Source of the DNA: Stomoxys calcitrans
Lineage: Eukaryota > Arthropoda > Insecta > Diptera > Muscidae
Reading direction: 5' to 3'
DNA length: 64,000 nucleotides
Assembly (NCBI RefSeq): GCF_963082655.1
Contig: NC_081552.1
Span: 868,001 to 932,000 of the forward strand
Both the position numbers and the translations under genes were made by a program. Positions 10,827 through 22,701 of this stretch are shown here, piece after piece. How positions within the stretch are numbered: position 1 is the first letter of the stretch; the number at the start of each line of letters is the position of its first letter. The notes beneath the pieces are model-generated. The model was given only the letters and a program-made list of their open reading frames with translations, was not told the origin of the DNA and did not search any database.

Positions 10827-11649
10827 TAAATAATATCCTATAGCACATACGGCACACACTTGTATGTTTGTGTGGGTGCGTGTGTCGTTTTTTGTTGTTG
10901 AAGCCACTTGTTAAGTATCAAAGAAAAAGTATCAAATTGTTAAAAGCAAATGCTGTCGTTCCAACGAAATAGTAGCCCTGGGGCGCGTGTGCTAACCCTT
11001 TTCCTTATGCAGATTTCTTTGAATGTTTAACGAAGCAAATCCGAAAAAGTTTTAATGATACACACCACCCTCCTATCCCCCACTCGGACGTATTTGCTTA
11101 CTGGCCCATTTTGGACGCCCGCAAAACAATCACATTTGTCTTTTGTTTCGATTAACGGCAGCGTTAAAACGATTGTGGTTGAAAGCTTTTTATGGGGACA
11201 TTTTCCTCAGCGAGAACCTCCATCACCGAAATGTGCCTTTTGCCATGCCATTCAAGTTGGTCGGTCGGTCGGTCGGTAGTCACAAGAAGGCAGCTTAATC
11301 CGAAATGAAAACAGGTTGCAACAAAAAAAAAAAAAAAAAAAGAATTATTCCATTCAAGGATCTGCTTGTACATTTGGAAGGAAATATAACAAAGGATTCA
11401 TTCACTCTAAATGGCGACCTGTAGCTATCAAGCTATAATTTCTGAACTGAAATCGGGGGGAATGGCTGCTGGCATTACGTTTTTAAAGCAAAGCGAATAT
11501 CGTAAATGCAGTGCAGTGCGAGTTGTGGGAATATTGAAACTCGAACGGCTGTTGAAGGATGTCCAAAACGAATGTGCATCTACTTAGTTAGAGCATAGTG
11601 GAATGAATAGAATTGAATGGCTAAAATAAAAAAGCCGTTCAACATAATA
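10827..11649. other. Single-copy noncoding DNA
   Basis: Contains a short (GGTC)n run at about 11262-11277 and an A-run at 11323-11341. The text CCCCCACTCGGACGTATTTG (around 11077) faintly recalls the monomers of the CTGAACCCGG-type elements. No gene seen. Confidence 0.45.
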
Positions 11650-12492
11650 CGCTACAACCGTCTTTTAAGTACAAATTCTGAGCCAACTTTGATGCACTTA
11701 GGCGGAGGTTTTCAGACGGGTTATGAAACAATCCCCATCAAATTTCAATGTTCAGATTTGAATAACTACGCTCCATAATCGCAAATAGGGAGGTATGAAA
11801 ACTAAATACAAATCTGACTCGATTTTTATAAAATGTAACAATTACGTGACAATCAGTTGACAAATGCCAACATAATTGCAAATAACTCAAAATCGGACAT
11901 AGACATGTTCGTATGGGAGCTATATCTAAATCTGAATTCCACCAAACTCCTTAGATATTGTGGTAGACGTCTAGGAAAGCGTTATGCAAAATGTTGGCAA
12001 GTGGCACTAGAAGAGAAAATCGCGCGACAAATATAGAGTGCTATATCTAATTCTGAATCGTTTTAAATGAAATTCGTCCAAATCGGAAGAATATATATAT
12101 GGGCTCTATATCGGTATGTGAACCCATAAAAGACTCCCATGTGCCAAATTTCGTGGGAATCGGTTTACAAATAACGTTTTTATTCCAGTATAAGTACAAA
12201 TCGGATGAACATATATATGGGAGATATATCCAAATCTGAACCGGATTTGTCCAATTTCCATCGGTTTCGTGTCATGGGCAAAAAAGAGGCCCATACTAAA
12301 TTTGAAGACGATCAGATGCAAATTATGAGCTGTACTCTGTACACAAATTAACATGGACAGACAGACAGACGGACAGATAGGCGGGTCGATCGGTATACTT
12401 ATCAATGAGTGTAGCTCTCTTCCTTCTGAGTGTTACAAACAAATGCACTAAGTTATAATACCCTGTACCAGAGTAGTGGTGTAGGGTATAAT
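11650..12492 (-). mobile_element. DINE-1-like element, type C, near complete
   Basis: Antisense copy. In its own direction it starts ATACCCTACACCACTACTCT, followed by TAACTTAGTGCATTTGTTTG, GACCCGCCTATCTGTCCGTC (the GTCY block, here 12350-12387 as GACR) and several blocks with ATATCTCCCATATATATGTT. Type C is related to type A/B by the GTCY core and overall plan, but the internal blocks differ and are not arranged at 153 bp. Confidence 0.8.
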
Positions 12493-12502
12493 AACAGCTG
12501 TT

Positions 12503-12720
12503 GCCAAACTTTTTCTGTTCAATACATTTCTTGCTGCCAAATTTGTATGTGGAACTTTAAATTCTCAACGAATTTTAGCATTGAATCGGATACTTTATTT
12601 GTTGGAGTAGGTAAGTAAGCCTCTACAACAGACTTAACAGACGAAATCATTGCAATTTTGTAGACTTTCAACAAATTCTTTAGTTGAGGTAGTTGTTCAA
12701 TTAGTATTCGTATTAATTTC
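12503..12720 (+). repeat. Dispersed repeat P, copy 1
   Basis: Shares CAAATTTGTA, ATTCTCAACGAATTT, AAGTAGG/GAGTAGG and TTTCAACAAATTCTTT in the same order and spacing with 50265-50455, so it is a diverged dispersed repeat. I do not know the family. It starts right after the type C element. Confidence 0.55.
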
Positions 12721-13356
12721 GATTCCATTGCAATTGCGTCCGGCTATAAACCAATGCTTTCGTTCAATGCTTTCTATTCAAAGAATGGCACAGCAAAGAA
12801 CATTCAAAAGTAAGGCGAAATGTGTGATGTTGCTTCAAAGCATTTGACCGGCTTTCTGTATCGCGATTTCTGATTCGCCCGAATCTTCATCAGTAGAAAT
12901 TTGTCAAATGGATCATGGTGCCTCACATACCAACCCAACTAGAATAGATTGCAAAGCTCACATCTGAGTTTGAACAGGGCACTTTAAGACGACTTGATTC
13001 ACATGATTAGAGTCCATTCCGGGAAAAGAACTCGACAAATGCGATCCGTTGAAAACGGAAAAAGTTAGGCATGCAAATTTTCGTGATGATTGGATAACAA
13101 GCGCGATCTCCACCTTAGTTACAAAACAAAAAACGACAGACGGTCTATAAGCACAGAAAGCAAGCGGGATTAGCAGGAATTTCTGAGTCAAACTACCCAC
13201 TTTATCACAGCCACAGTAGTGGTGCATGGATCAGTTTGTGGTTTTGTAGCACATTCTATATAAATGCATAAATGCAATTTACCAATTTTATGCTCGGACC
13301 TAAAATACTCAACTAGAAGAATTGAAGGGCATGCGTTTCAAACAAAAAATTCTTTT
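12721..13356. other. Noncoding DNA with DINE-like debris
   Basis: At 13018-13230 there is a patchwork of DINE-like pieces: CGGGAAAAGAACTCGACAAA and TGCGATCC from a type A 3' end, then GTGATGATTGGATAACAAGC and CCACAGTAGTGGTG from the opposite strand of type C. The rest shows nothing I can name. Confidence 0.5.
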
Positions 13357-14506
13357 TGTTTTTATACCCACCACCAAAGGATGGGGGTATGTTCATTTCG
13401 TCATTCCGTTTGCAACACATCGAAATATTTATATATTCTTGATCGTCGTAAAAATCTAACACGATCTAGCCATGTCCGACCTACAGTCTTTAAAAATAGA
13501 TAGATTAATCTGCAACTCTGCACAGATTCTCAGGTTAAGTTTGAAGATGGGCTATGCCGGGCTATATCTTCATATAGCCTCCATAAAGACCGATCGGCCG
13601 ATTTAAGATTTTAGGCCAATAAAAGCCACATTTGTTATCCGATTTCGCTGAAATTTGGAACAGTGAGTTGTGTAAGGCCACTCGACATCCTTCTTCAATG
13701 TGGCCCAGATCGGTCCAGAATTGGATATGGCTGCCATATACACCGATCTCGGGATTTAAGGTCTTGAGCCCATAAAAGCCCCGTTCATTGCTCGATTTTG
13801 CTGAAACACAAGACAGTGATTTGTGTTAGGTCCTTCGACATTCTTCTTCAATTTGGCTCATATCGTTCCAGATTTGGATATAGCTGCCATATAGACCAAT
13901 CTCTCGATTTCAGGGCTTGGGCCCCCTGCAAAAGGTGCATTTATTGTCCTATGTAGTAGAAATTTCGGACTGTGAGTTGTGTTGGGCCCTTCGATTTTTT
14001 TCTGCAATTTGGCCGAGATTCGCTTAGATTTGGATATAGCTGTCACATATACCGATATCTCGATTTAAGGACTTGGGCCCATAAAAGGCGCATTTATTGT
14101 CCGATGTCGCCGAAATGTGTGTTTGGGCCTTCGACATGCCTCTTCAAAATTGGCCCAGATCGATTCAGATATAGATATAGCTGCCATATAGACCGATCTC
14201 TCGATTTAAAGTCTTGACCCCATAACAGGCCTATTTATAATCGGATTTCGCTTAAATTTACACTGTGACTTATGTTAGGCTTTTCGACATTCGCGGCGTG
14301 TATGGTTCACATCGGTCTATACTTGGATATAGCTTAATCTCCGTGCCGAATTTTGTCCAAATCGGACCATATTTCGATATAGCTGCTGTGGGGGCATAAG
14401 TTATGCATTTTTAGCGGATTATGACGAAAGTTGGTTGACACATATACCCGAGGTGGTGGGTATCCAAAGTTCGGCCCGGCCTAACTTAACGCCTTTCTAC
14501 TTGTTC
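13357..14506 (+). mobile_element. DINE-1-like element, type B, complete
   Basis: Starts TTTTTATACCCACCACCAAA and ends GGCCTAACTTAACGCC, TTTCTACTTG. Monomers carry GCCATATAGACCGATCTCTC, CATAAAAGGCGCATTTATTG and TGAGTTGTGTTGGGCCC. The first three GGATAT boxes lie at 13723, 13876 and 14032 (153 and 156 bp). The GTCY block is lost here: the core GATCTAGCCATGTCC runs straight into GACCTACAGTC. Confidence 0.85.
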
Positions 14507-14652
14507 AACCACATTTCGTCAAAATCCATTGAAAAATTCACCACTTATGAATCTATTACAGCCACATCAAAATTAGGGTCCGAACTGCATCAAACTCGGC
14601 AACGAATCGGGTAATAATTCGACCTTATATGGGGCCAGGGTTCGATTTTTGG

Positions 14653-14785
14653 GGAGAACATAAAAAAATTTCAGCGGTGGTTATAGCTTGCTTATACTGG
14701 CGACATTTATGAGGTACTATGCTATGCAAAAACTCTCCTGAAGAGATGTCGCACATATGTTAGAAGTTTTCCCCCGTCCCTTGTC
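14653..14785 (+). mobile_element. tRNA-derived SINE, internal fragment
   Basis: Keeps AATTTCAGCGGTGGTTATAG, TGAGGTACTATGCTATG, GAAGAGATGTCGCAC and TGTTAGAAGTTTTCCCCCGT. The tRNA-like head and the middle of the body are gone. Confidence 0.7.
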
Positions 14786-15529
14786 GTACAAAATTATTGC
14801 AAACTCTGGTAATTAATATAGCATTTATGGGAAATAAGGTCCGAACTGTGCCATACTCGGTGCGGACGTTGAAATGCTTTAAACTGGAACCCTGTGCCAA
14901 ATTTAAAAGTATGATTTATCCAAATCTTCCCCTACCTTTCCTCGATATGTGCACTTGGGGACTCCAAAGTGATGATGTGAATTGGATGTCCTGTGACTTT
15001 GTTTATGGTTAATGTGCATGCTAGAGAGTTAGTTTTGCTGAAGTTTTTGTTTCTCCTCGTTTGCTGGCCATCCTTGAAATTCAGCATGTGGTCAGATATG
15101 TGTCAGTTATCCTTGAAAGGAGTCTTCCATTCTAGCGTTTCGTTGCTTAGTTCAATAGCTATTGGCAGGCAGGTAAACGGATGTTGCACTCCATTTGATG
15201 GACGTTGGCGGCATTCATAATTATTTGTGTTCGTTCGATGGGTATTTTGTCCTTGAATGGCTTAGTTTCTGCTAGTCTGCATGAACGGTTGGCTGCTTTA
15301 AGGTCTGTTCGTGTCCTGGGAATGCATGCACCAACTGACATTCAAAGGCCATAAGATGGTGTGTGTGTGTGTGTGTGTTTAATCGATATCTTAAAATAGG
15401 TATGAATGCAGACAACAACTCATGCAGCGGATAACGTGGGTCGTCCAAATCATTTCGAGCGAATTTGAAGTACTCAATACGAGTAGAATGAAACCTTTTT
15501 TAAACTAAAAGAGTTTTATATTAAACCAG
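14786..15529. other. Single-copy noncoding DNA with a (GT)10 run
   Basis: Open frames of 60-75 codons only, overlapping on both strands. A GT run lies at 15359-15378. Nothing recognised. Confidence 0.45.
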
Positions 15530-17315
15530 CTGAACCCGGCCCGCTCTGCTGCGCCTTCATTTACAATATATGGAACAAAACTATCCTTTGAATATTTATT
15601 TATGACAATTTAAGAGATTTTAGTGAAATACCATGCTACGAAAATGGTATATGCATATGTTGCTTGAATGATAGCATAAAAATTTAATTGCGTTTATTTG
15701 AATCCCGTAAGATTTTGATCGGTCTATAAATTCGTTTGGAGGGTTATTTAAGTTTGGATGTTAGATGTCCTCAATTCCCAAAAGATTTTATTTGAGTCCG
15801 AAGTGGAGATTTTGGGAGTGAGAAGGCCCCCAGGGTGTTGGTTGGTGGGTTTTGAGGAAATGGGAATCAATTCCACCCAGTGACTTGAAAATATATATCA
15901 GATTCGTGTTATACTCCAAAATACCTTTTATTTGAGTCCAATATTGTAATAATCTGCAAATACGTCCCATTGGGGGTGTTTTGCGGAAACCTCTTCCACC
16001 CCGGACCCCCAAAAACTGGGCCCCTAGAGTGGGTATCCATTTCTTGCTCTACTACCCAATACTTTTATTTAAGTCTCATATTGCAGTGGTCGGTAAATAT
16101 GTCCGATTTAGGGATGTTTTGGGGAGCGGGGTGGTCCCCCAAAAATGTAGACCTGAAAAATATCGCCATCGTGTTGTACTCTCAAATATCTTTTGTGTGA
16201 ACCCCATATTACCATTGGTTTAAGGAGGCCAAACACTTGACCCCAAAATTGGCTATCAAATTCGTTTTCGAATCACAAATACCTTTTATTTGAGCCTCTT
16301 ATTGCAATAGTCAGCAAATATGTCCTGTTTGGGGGATGGGGCGGCCGCTGAGTGAGATGGCCCTGAAAATATATTTTAGGTTCGTGTTCTACTCAAAAAA
16401 ATCTTTAATTTGAGTCCGATGATGTAATAGTCAGCAAATATGTACTTTTTGGGGTGTTATGGGGATGGGGTGGCCCCAAATGTTGCCATCAGATTCGTGC
16501 TTTACTCCGAAAGACCTCTCTTTTGAGCCCCATATTGCTATGCTACGGTAAATTTTTCCACTTTGGGGGGTGTTTTGATGGATGGGCGGCTCCAAATACT
16601 TGGTCCTACATTTGGACTACAGATTCGTATTCTACTCTCATATACATTTTATTTGAGCCCTATATTGCGATGGTCGAAAAATATGTCCGAGTTAGAGGTG
16701 TTTTGGGGGCTGGGCGGTCCCCCAAATACTTGGTCCCACAATTTGATATCAAATACGTTTTCTACTCTTGAATATCTTTCATTTGAGACCCATATTGTCG
16801 TGAATGGTCTAAATATATGGAGGCCACCGTAGCGCAGAGGTTTGCATGCCCGCCTATGACGCTGAACGCCTGGGTTCGAATCCTGGCGAGACCATTAGAA
16901 AATATTTTCAGCGGTGGTTTTCCCCTCCTAATGCTGGCAACATATGTGAGATACTATGTCATGTAAAATTTCTCTCCAAAGAGGTGTCGCACTGCGGCAC
17001 GCCGTTCGGACTCGGCCAAAAAAAGGGGGCCCCTTACCATTGAGCTTAAACTTGAATCGGACTGCACTCATCGATATGTGAGAAGTTTGCCCCTGTTCCG
17101 TAGTGGAATGTTCAACCGAAATTTCAATCCTAAATTTTTGTTTCAAGGTTACTACAAGAGGGAAAATAAAATTTCGCTTAAATCGCACCACCCATCTCCG
17201 AGACCAAAGAATGTAGCGCCTATTTTCACCATGGGACCATTATGTGCCGTCTGTGTTTGCGTCTATACGTTTTTGAGTCTATGCGGAACAGACAAACAAA
17301 CAAAGACAAATTGAT
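15530..17315 (+). mobile_element. CTGAACCCGG-type repeat element, complete, with nested SINE
   Basis: Head AGCTGAACCCGGCCCGCTCT at about 15533, then about ten monomers (CCCATATTGCAATGG type text, TTTGGGGTGTTTTGGGG, AGATTCGTATTCTACTC, CTTTTATTTGAG). A SINE interrupts at 16823-17112. The tail resumes at about 17113 and reads TTTTTGAGTCTATGCGGAAC, AGACAAACAAACAAAG and AAATTGATTTG. A DINE-like copy begins at once at 17316. Head and tail together define this family. No protein is encoded. Confidence 0.7.
16823..17112 (+). mobile_element. tRNA-derived SINE, complete copy
   Basis: The best copy. The tRNA-like head begins GGCCACCGTAGCGCAGAGGT, which looks like a Pol III A box, and has CTGGGTTCGAATCCTGGCGA, a near-perfect B box. 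The body follows: CAGCGGTGGTTTTCCCCTCC, TAATGCTGGCAACATATGTG, AAAGAGGTGTCGCACTGCGG, CGGACTCGGCC, ATTGAGCTTAAACTTGAATC and TGATATGTGAGAAGTTTGCC. Copies at 9297, 21750, 25753, 26833 and 36502 share head and body. Confidence 0.9.
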
Positions 17316-18215
17316 TTGTATACCCACCACCGAAGGATGGGGGTATATTCATTTTGTCATTCCGTTTGCAACACATCGAAATATCCATTTCCGACCCTAG
17401 ACATGTCCGTCCGTCTGTCCGTCTGTCTGTTGAAATCACGCTACAGTCTTTAAAAATAGAGATATTGAGCTGAAACTTTGCATAGATTCTTTTTTTGTCC
17501 ATAAGGTAAAGGTAAAGTTCGAAGATGGGCTATATCGGACTATATCTTGATAAAGCCCCCATATAGACCGATCCACCGATTTAGGGCCTTAGGCCCATAA
17601 AAGCCACATTTATTATCTGATTTTGCTGCAATTTGGGACAGTGAGTTGTGTTAGGCCCTACGACATCCTTTGTCAATTTTACCCAGATCGGTCCAGATTT
17701 GGATATAGCTGCCATATAGACCGATCCTCCGATTTGGGGTCTTGGGCCCATAAAAGCCACATTTATTATTCGATTTTGCTGAAATATGGGACAGTGTGTT
17801 GCGTTTGTCCCTTCGACATCTTTCTTCAAATTGGGCCTGATCGGTTCAGATTTGGATATAGCTGCCATATAGACCGATCTCTCGATTTAAGGATTTGGGC
17901 CAATAAAATGCTCATTTATTGCCCAAAGTCGCCGAAATTAGGGACAGTGAGTTATGTTAAGCCCCTTGACATATATCTGCCATATGGCACAGATCGGTCC
18001 AGATTTGGATATAGCTGCCATATCGACCGATCTCTCGGTTATAGGTTTTGGGGCCATAAAATGCGCCTTTATTGTCCGATTTCGCCGAAATGTGGGACAG
18101 TGCTTTGTGTTAGGCTCTTCGACATTTCTCTGCAACTTGGCCCAAATCGGTGAATATAGCTGCCATATAGACCGATATCACGATTCTTAGTCTTAGCCCC
18201 ATAAAAGGCACATTT
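17316..18215 (+). mobile_element. DINE-1-like element, type B, 3' end lost
   Basis: Starts GTATACCCACCACCGAAGGA and has a clean GTCY block (about 17403-17430). Monomers with GGATATAGCTGCCATAT occur at 17701, 17854 and 18007, exactly 153 bp apart. It breaks off at an A-run (18216-18229) and continues as an inverted monomer. One continuous open frame of 176 codons crosses the monomers on the plus strand; this follows from the period being a multiple of three and is not taken as a gene. Confidence 0.85.
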
Positions 18216-18320
18216 AAAAAAAAAAAAAACATTTAAAAATGTCGAAGGGCCCAACACAACTCACTGACTCAAATTTCAGCGAAATCGGATAATAAATGTG
18301 GCTTTTATGGGCCAAATAAG
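18195..18320. repeat. Foldback of a type B monomer
   Basis: The plus-strand text GCCCCATAAAAGGCACATTT (18195-18214) is repeated in inverted form as AAATGTGGCTTTTATGGGC (18294-18312), with one internal mismatch. Between them lie the A-run and an inverted stretch (GAAGGGCCCAACACAACTCA). This is a head-to-head junction of two oppositely oriented monomers. Confidence 0.8.
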
Positions 18321-18330
18321 TTAATAAAAG

Positions 18331-18784
18331 GTTTCATTTAAACCAATCACCGATAAGTGTGGTCTTTTTTTTAGACTCCGTAAACGCTCAAGGAATTTGC
18401 AGAGCGTAGTTACCTTACCCGAATTGGATGAAATTCTGCATGAAGCATGGACAATTAGACCAAACAAAACATAAAAAGTCAAACGATTTCATTGAAATGT
18501 TGTCTCCTTCGAATAGATCTTAAACTGGATATTCGGTTTATAAATTTCAAAGATCGCCTCAGTCGCTAGTCCGTTTATTTGCCTTGGCAGCAATGGTGAA
18601 AAGCAGCGATTGTCAGCAATGACTCACTAGAACTCTGATCAGAATTAACGGCATCTGAACATGATTATACACCCCACGGTGACCCCATTTGTTCATCATT
18701 AAACAACTGTTAAATCTTTACTTTAATCTACGCATTGCGTGAAATGAAGAATAAAAGAAAGGAAATGTCAGGCCATTGACCAAT
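18331..18784. other. Noncoding DNA
   Basis: AT-rich, no open frame of interest. AATTGGATGAAATTCTGCAT near 18423 may be DINE debris. Confidence 0.4.
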
Positions 18785-18990
18785 TTGGACCATACCTGGG
18801 AAAGCTGTTGTAGAAGAAGTCATCGTGCAAAATTTTAGTCAAATCGGAAAAGAATTGGGTTTATATGGGAACTATATCAGGTTATAGACCGTTTCAGATC
18901 ATACTAAGCACGGATGTTGAGCCATTTCAGCCAAATTAATTGCGCCCTCTAGGGCGATCCCATTCTGATCGCCATCAGGAGATCGGTCTA
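18785..18990 (-). mobile_element. DINE-1-like element fragment, type A variant
   Basis: Antisense monomers: CAAAATTTTAGTCAAATCGG, ATATGGGAACTATATCAGGT, TATAGACCGTTTCAGATCAT, GAGATCGG. Both ends are missing. Confidence 0.7.
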
Positions 18991-20013
18991 TTAGGACCGT
19001 TGTTTGGTTTCAATTTCCAATTAATTGTCGTTTGTTTTTTTTTTAGTTTTTTTGATATAAAAATTTTTCAAAAACTTGCCTGGACTTGCTTACACTGATA
19101 TCTAGTTGGGAATTTCTTACCACATTATCATGATTATCATGATTAACTTGTGTGAGCTCATTTGCTTTGGTTTGGTTTTAATTGGCAGAATTGGAGAGGA
19201 TTTTAACAGATGTAAATATTCTTTTGAGGGACTTGATGTTTGTTGTAAAGCACATGCTTACATCAGATACCTTGTACAGCACTTGGATTCGAAAATGTGA
19301 CATGGTACGTGACACTTGTAACACGAAATCTGTTTTCTATTTGAATAGGTAGGTCAATTGGCAAAGAACGATTTATGATATGTGTTAATCGTCTCTTGGG
19401 AATAAACATGAAGGCAGAGAGTGTAAAAGGCGGCACTTTAATCCCGAATTGTGTTTTGGTAAATGTTTTAGATAATATTTTTGATGTGTTGTGTAAATTA
19501 TTAACACAAACAGTTATCGTTGTGTGTTGCTTCAATGATTCCTTCAATTTCGAGAAGCCGTGTTCATAAGGCAATCTAACTACAATCGAGGTCTATATCA
19601 ATTGCGCGAAAGCAATGAAAATGACTCTTCAATTGAGCATTTTTATTGCTGCTTAATTAGGCTGCCATTGCCACTTCCTCTATGACAGCCGAAATTCATT
19701 TGTGTTGAGTCGCAGGCCAGTATGCATGGAACGAGACTGACTTTTCTTGGTGACTATTAAAACTGGCATTTTGATTGTCGCACGTTGCTGCTTCGACCCA
19801 CTCCCTCGGACACCATCACCGGCACGAACACCACCGACTCCACCACCATCGTCAGTTGCTCAAGTAAACGTTGAATTACGTAAAGACCCAGTAGTATTGA
19901 ATGTAAACACCTCCTAGCTCTATGGACGGAGTCACTGTTGCCAACCTTGGCAAGGGAAATTCGTCGAATTGAAGAGAAAGCACGCGGCGTACTCTTAAAT
20001 GCCAACACAGTTT

Positions 20014-20042
20014 TCTCTCTCTCTCTCCCTCTCTCTCTCTCT
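20014..20042. repeat. (CT)n microsatellite
   Basis: CT run with one CCCT break, just upstream of the candidate TATA box at 20096. Confidence 0.9.
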
Positions 20043-20095
20043 GTCTCTTGTCATGTGTGCGGGCTCTCTTTCTATTGGCTGGCCACAAGGTCTCG

Positions 20096-20102
20096 TATAA
20101 AA
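20096..20102 (+). promoter_or_regulatory. Candidate TATA box
   Basis: TATAAAA in GTCTCGTATAAAATGTCC. An initiator-like TCAACAT lies at 20132, 36-38 bp downstream, somewhat farther than the usual 30 bp. A GA/CA-rich leader-like stretch and a possible splice donor follow. In AT-rich DNA such boxes are common by chance, so this is a hint only. Confidence 0.2.
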
Positions 20103-21749
20103 TGTCCTGTCACTTGCTTCGCAATGTCTAGTCAACATCGGCCCTTGCTTGGCGCAACATCTCTAGAGTTCGCCGCTCAGACACTGTCATATTCATACAT
20201 AGCCGATATACGTACATGTGCCGTGATTTCCTTTCGGTGCGGATGTGTAAGTTGGCCACAACACCGAACAGAACAACATGAAACACCAGCGGAAAGTGTT
20301 CAGCTTGGCACAACTAAAATAAACCGGTGAACGAAAGAAGAAATTGTGAGAGAAGCCCACAAAGAGTTTCCATTCATTGAACTGCTACACAGCAGAAGTG
20401 AAGTGTTTGGTTTGAAAGCAAACGAAAAAAAAGAAACAACTCCGAAGCAAGCCCGAAAACAATGAACATTTAACGCCATTCATTTGCCGAGTGCAAGTAA
20501 GTGAACAAACGTAAGACTTAGATAAATTATTCACACTCATACGACGCGTGGTACCTCTTCCTCTGTGACATGTGTCACTCATACGCAGCCTGTTCCCAGA
20601 CCAATTGTCTGGTTATACCACAATGAAGCTCAGAAGCAACATTAGCCGCAACACAATTTCATGGCGAACAATTGCAGCAATACAGCCACAACAGGCGTAA
20701 TGCACTGCACATTGGAGTTGGGTTAGCGGTGGCAGCCGCTTACCACATGCATGATAATTCGCAGGGGAAATGGGAATGTATTTTTGAGATTGTATCCGTG
20801 CATTACCAAGGGGTTAACATTCAACAAACATAACAACAACATCGCAATTCCCATTCCCTTATGTTGTAGTTGTTGTTGCTAGTGATGTTTCTTTTTCGTT
20901 ACAACATTTATTTGGCCGTATTTAATGAGCAGTACCTTAAATGTGAAACCAACTGGCGGCTGGCAGCAGCAGCAGCTATTACTGACTGAGTCATAAAAGC
21001 CAAGTATATGTTACGACGACAAATGTCGTGCCAAACGCCTTAAGGCTTCGCTGCTCCTTGCCTCATGGCTTTGGTTTGTTTCAAATAATTTCCGTTTCAG
21101 CCGCGATAATGGAGCGGACAAAAAAAAAAAAAACGGCCCAAACAAAGAAAACCGAGGTGAAGGCGGAGAAGAAACGTTTTTGTTTTTTTTTTGAAACAAA
21201 TAGACGCCTAAATTTTTAAAAGGCATTTAGCACTTTTGGGGGTTTTGTGTTTCTAAGCTGTAGTGGTGTAGTTTTTTCTGCTGGTCTTGTGTCGGGGAGT
21301 CATGCGTGTCCTCTGTGTCTTTATGTGGTTAGACAAGTTTGCTGTGTTCATGGCTATTGAACTGTTTGATAGAGACAAGTCCTTTTTCCATGAAAATGTT
21401 GAGCTTCCTTTTTAAAATAGTTTTTTTTGTCCGCCTTACTCTTGGTCATGTTTACTTGGGAAGTCATTGCACAACTGCGAAAGATAGACATTTTCTGTTT
21501 CTAACTTCGAAATTTGGGGAGTTATTGTTGGTGTTACCGTACTCCAGTTAAGAGGTGATTGTCCTGTGTTACAACATAGGGCATTTTAGCAATCATTTGG
21601 CATATGAGCTGGTTTGAGCTACGAAAGTTCCACCATGAATTGTTGGATTTTTTGCATTCCATAGCTGCCATAGAACCGATTTCCCGATTTGACTTCTCGA
21701 CCATTTACTTCATTTTTGTTTTACTCAATTTCCCATGAACATTCCTTTA

Positions 21750-21948
21750 AGGAACAGGGGATACTTCTCTCATATCAAGCTCGATGATATGGGTCCTCCA
21801 TTTTTAAGGTCGAGTCCGAACGGCGTGCCGCATAGCGACACTGCTTGATAGGGAAGATAGGGATACCTCACAAATGTAGCCAGCATTACTAAGGGGATAA
21901 CGAGTTCCGCGGCATAGGTGGACATGCTAACCTAATCGCCAAGGTGGC
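21750..21948 (-). mobile_element. tRNA-derived SINE, antisense, internally altered
   Basis: Read on the minus strand it starts GAGGCCACCTTGGCGATTAG, a variant head, then CATGTCCACCTATGCCGC, CTTAGTAATGCTGGCTACAT, TGTCGCTATGCGGCACGCCG, TTCGGACTCGACCTT. The B-box region and part of the body are deleted. Confidence 0.75.
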
Positions 21949-22480
21949 CTCCTCTTGCCCATGTAGTGAACGCAATTCTAATCCGATTTGGCTGCACGTG
22001 AAGTTACGTAATGACTTCCAACAACTGTACCACGTATGGTTCAAATCGGTCTATAACCTGATAAACCGGTTTTCAGATTTGACTTTTTGAGTCTCTACCG
22101 GGCGCAATTCTCATGCGATCGGGTTGACATTGAGTATTTAGTGTTTCGTTATGAGTTTTAACAACTGTCGCAACTATGGTTTAAATCGGTATATAGCTAC
22201 CTGATATAGGTACCATAGTAACCGATTTTCAGATTTGACTTCTTGAGCCGCTAAAGATCCAATTACCGCTCGATTTGATGGATATTTGGCATGTGGTGGT
22301 CTACTATGAATGCAAATAACAGTGCCGAGATATGAAAATATAGCTCCCATATAAACCAATCTCGCGATTTGACTTCTTTAACCTCCAGAGAGCGCAATTA
22401 TTATGCGCTTTGCCTGAAATTTGTATGGCTTCTTACAGCCACGACTTTGACGGTCTTCCTTGTTTAATTTATCTTCGTAT

Positions 22481-22701
22481 AGTAATTGCGGATTTTTCAT
22501 ATAGTCGGCGTTGATAAATTTTTTTACAGCTTGTGACTCTGTAATTGCATTCTTTCTTCTGTCAGTTATCAGCTGTTACTTTTAGCTTGCTTTAGAAAAA
22601 AGTGTAAAAAAAGTATATTTGATTAAAGTTCATTCTAAGTTTAATTAAAAATGCATTTACTTTCTTTTAAAAAATCCGCAATTACTTTTTGGGCAACCCA
22701 A
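22481..22701 (+). mobile_element. Mariner-type MITE, 5' TIR lost
   Basis: Starts within the left TIR (AGTAATTGCGGATTTTTCAT) and keeps the full right TIR AATTACTTTTTGGGCAACCC followed by AATA. It lies within a DINE-like copy. Confidence 0.85.

Larger units (their letters stand above)
18991..21600. other. Largely single-copy DNA, no confirmed exon
   Basis: One of the longer stretches without dense repeats. Open frames reach 130 codons (19938-20330, plus) but contain CT-rich low-complexity text and match nothing I know. Between about 20230 and 20520 the plus strand is rich in CA and AA, with the look of a fly 5' untranslated exon, ending at a donor-like GCAAGTAAGTG (about 20504). Other items: an A-run at about 21120, and inverted AACAACAAC/GTTGTTGTTG tracts near 20828-20878. 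Confidence 0.4.

Noticed and set aside
16823..16900. Functional tRNA gene
   Set aside because: The head has A- and B-box-like parts, but the stems pair poorly and the same head and body recur in about ten copies, so it is a SINE.
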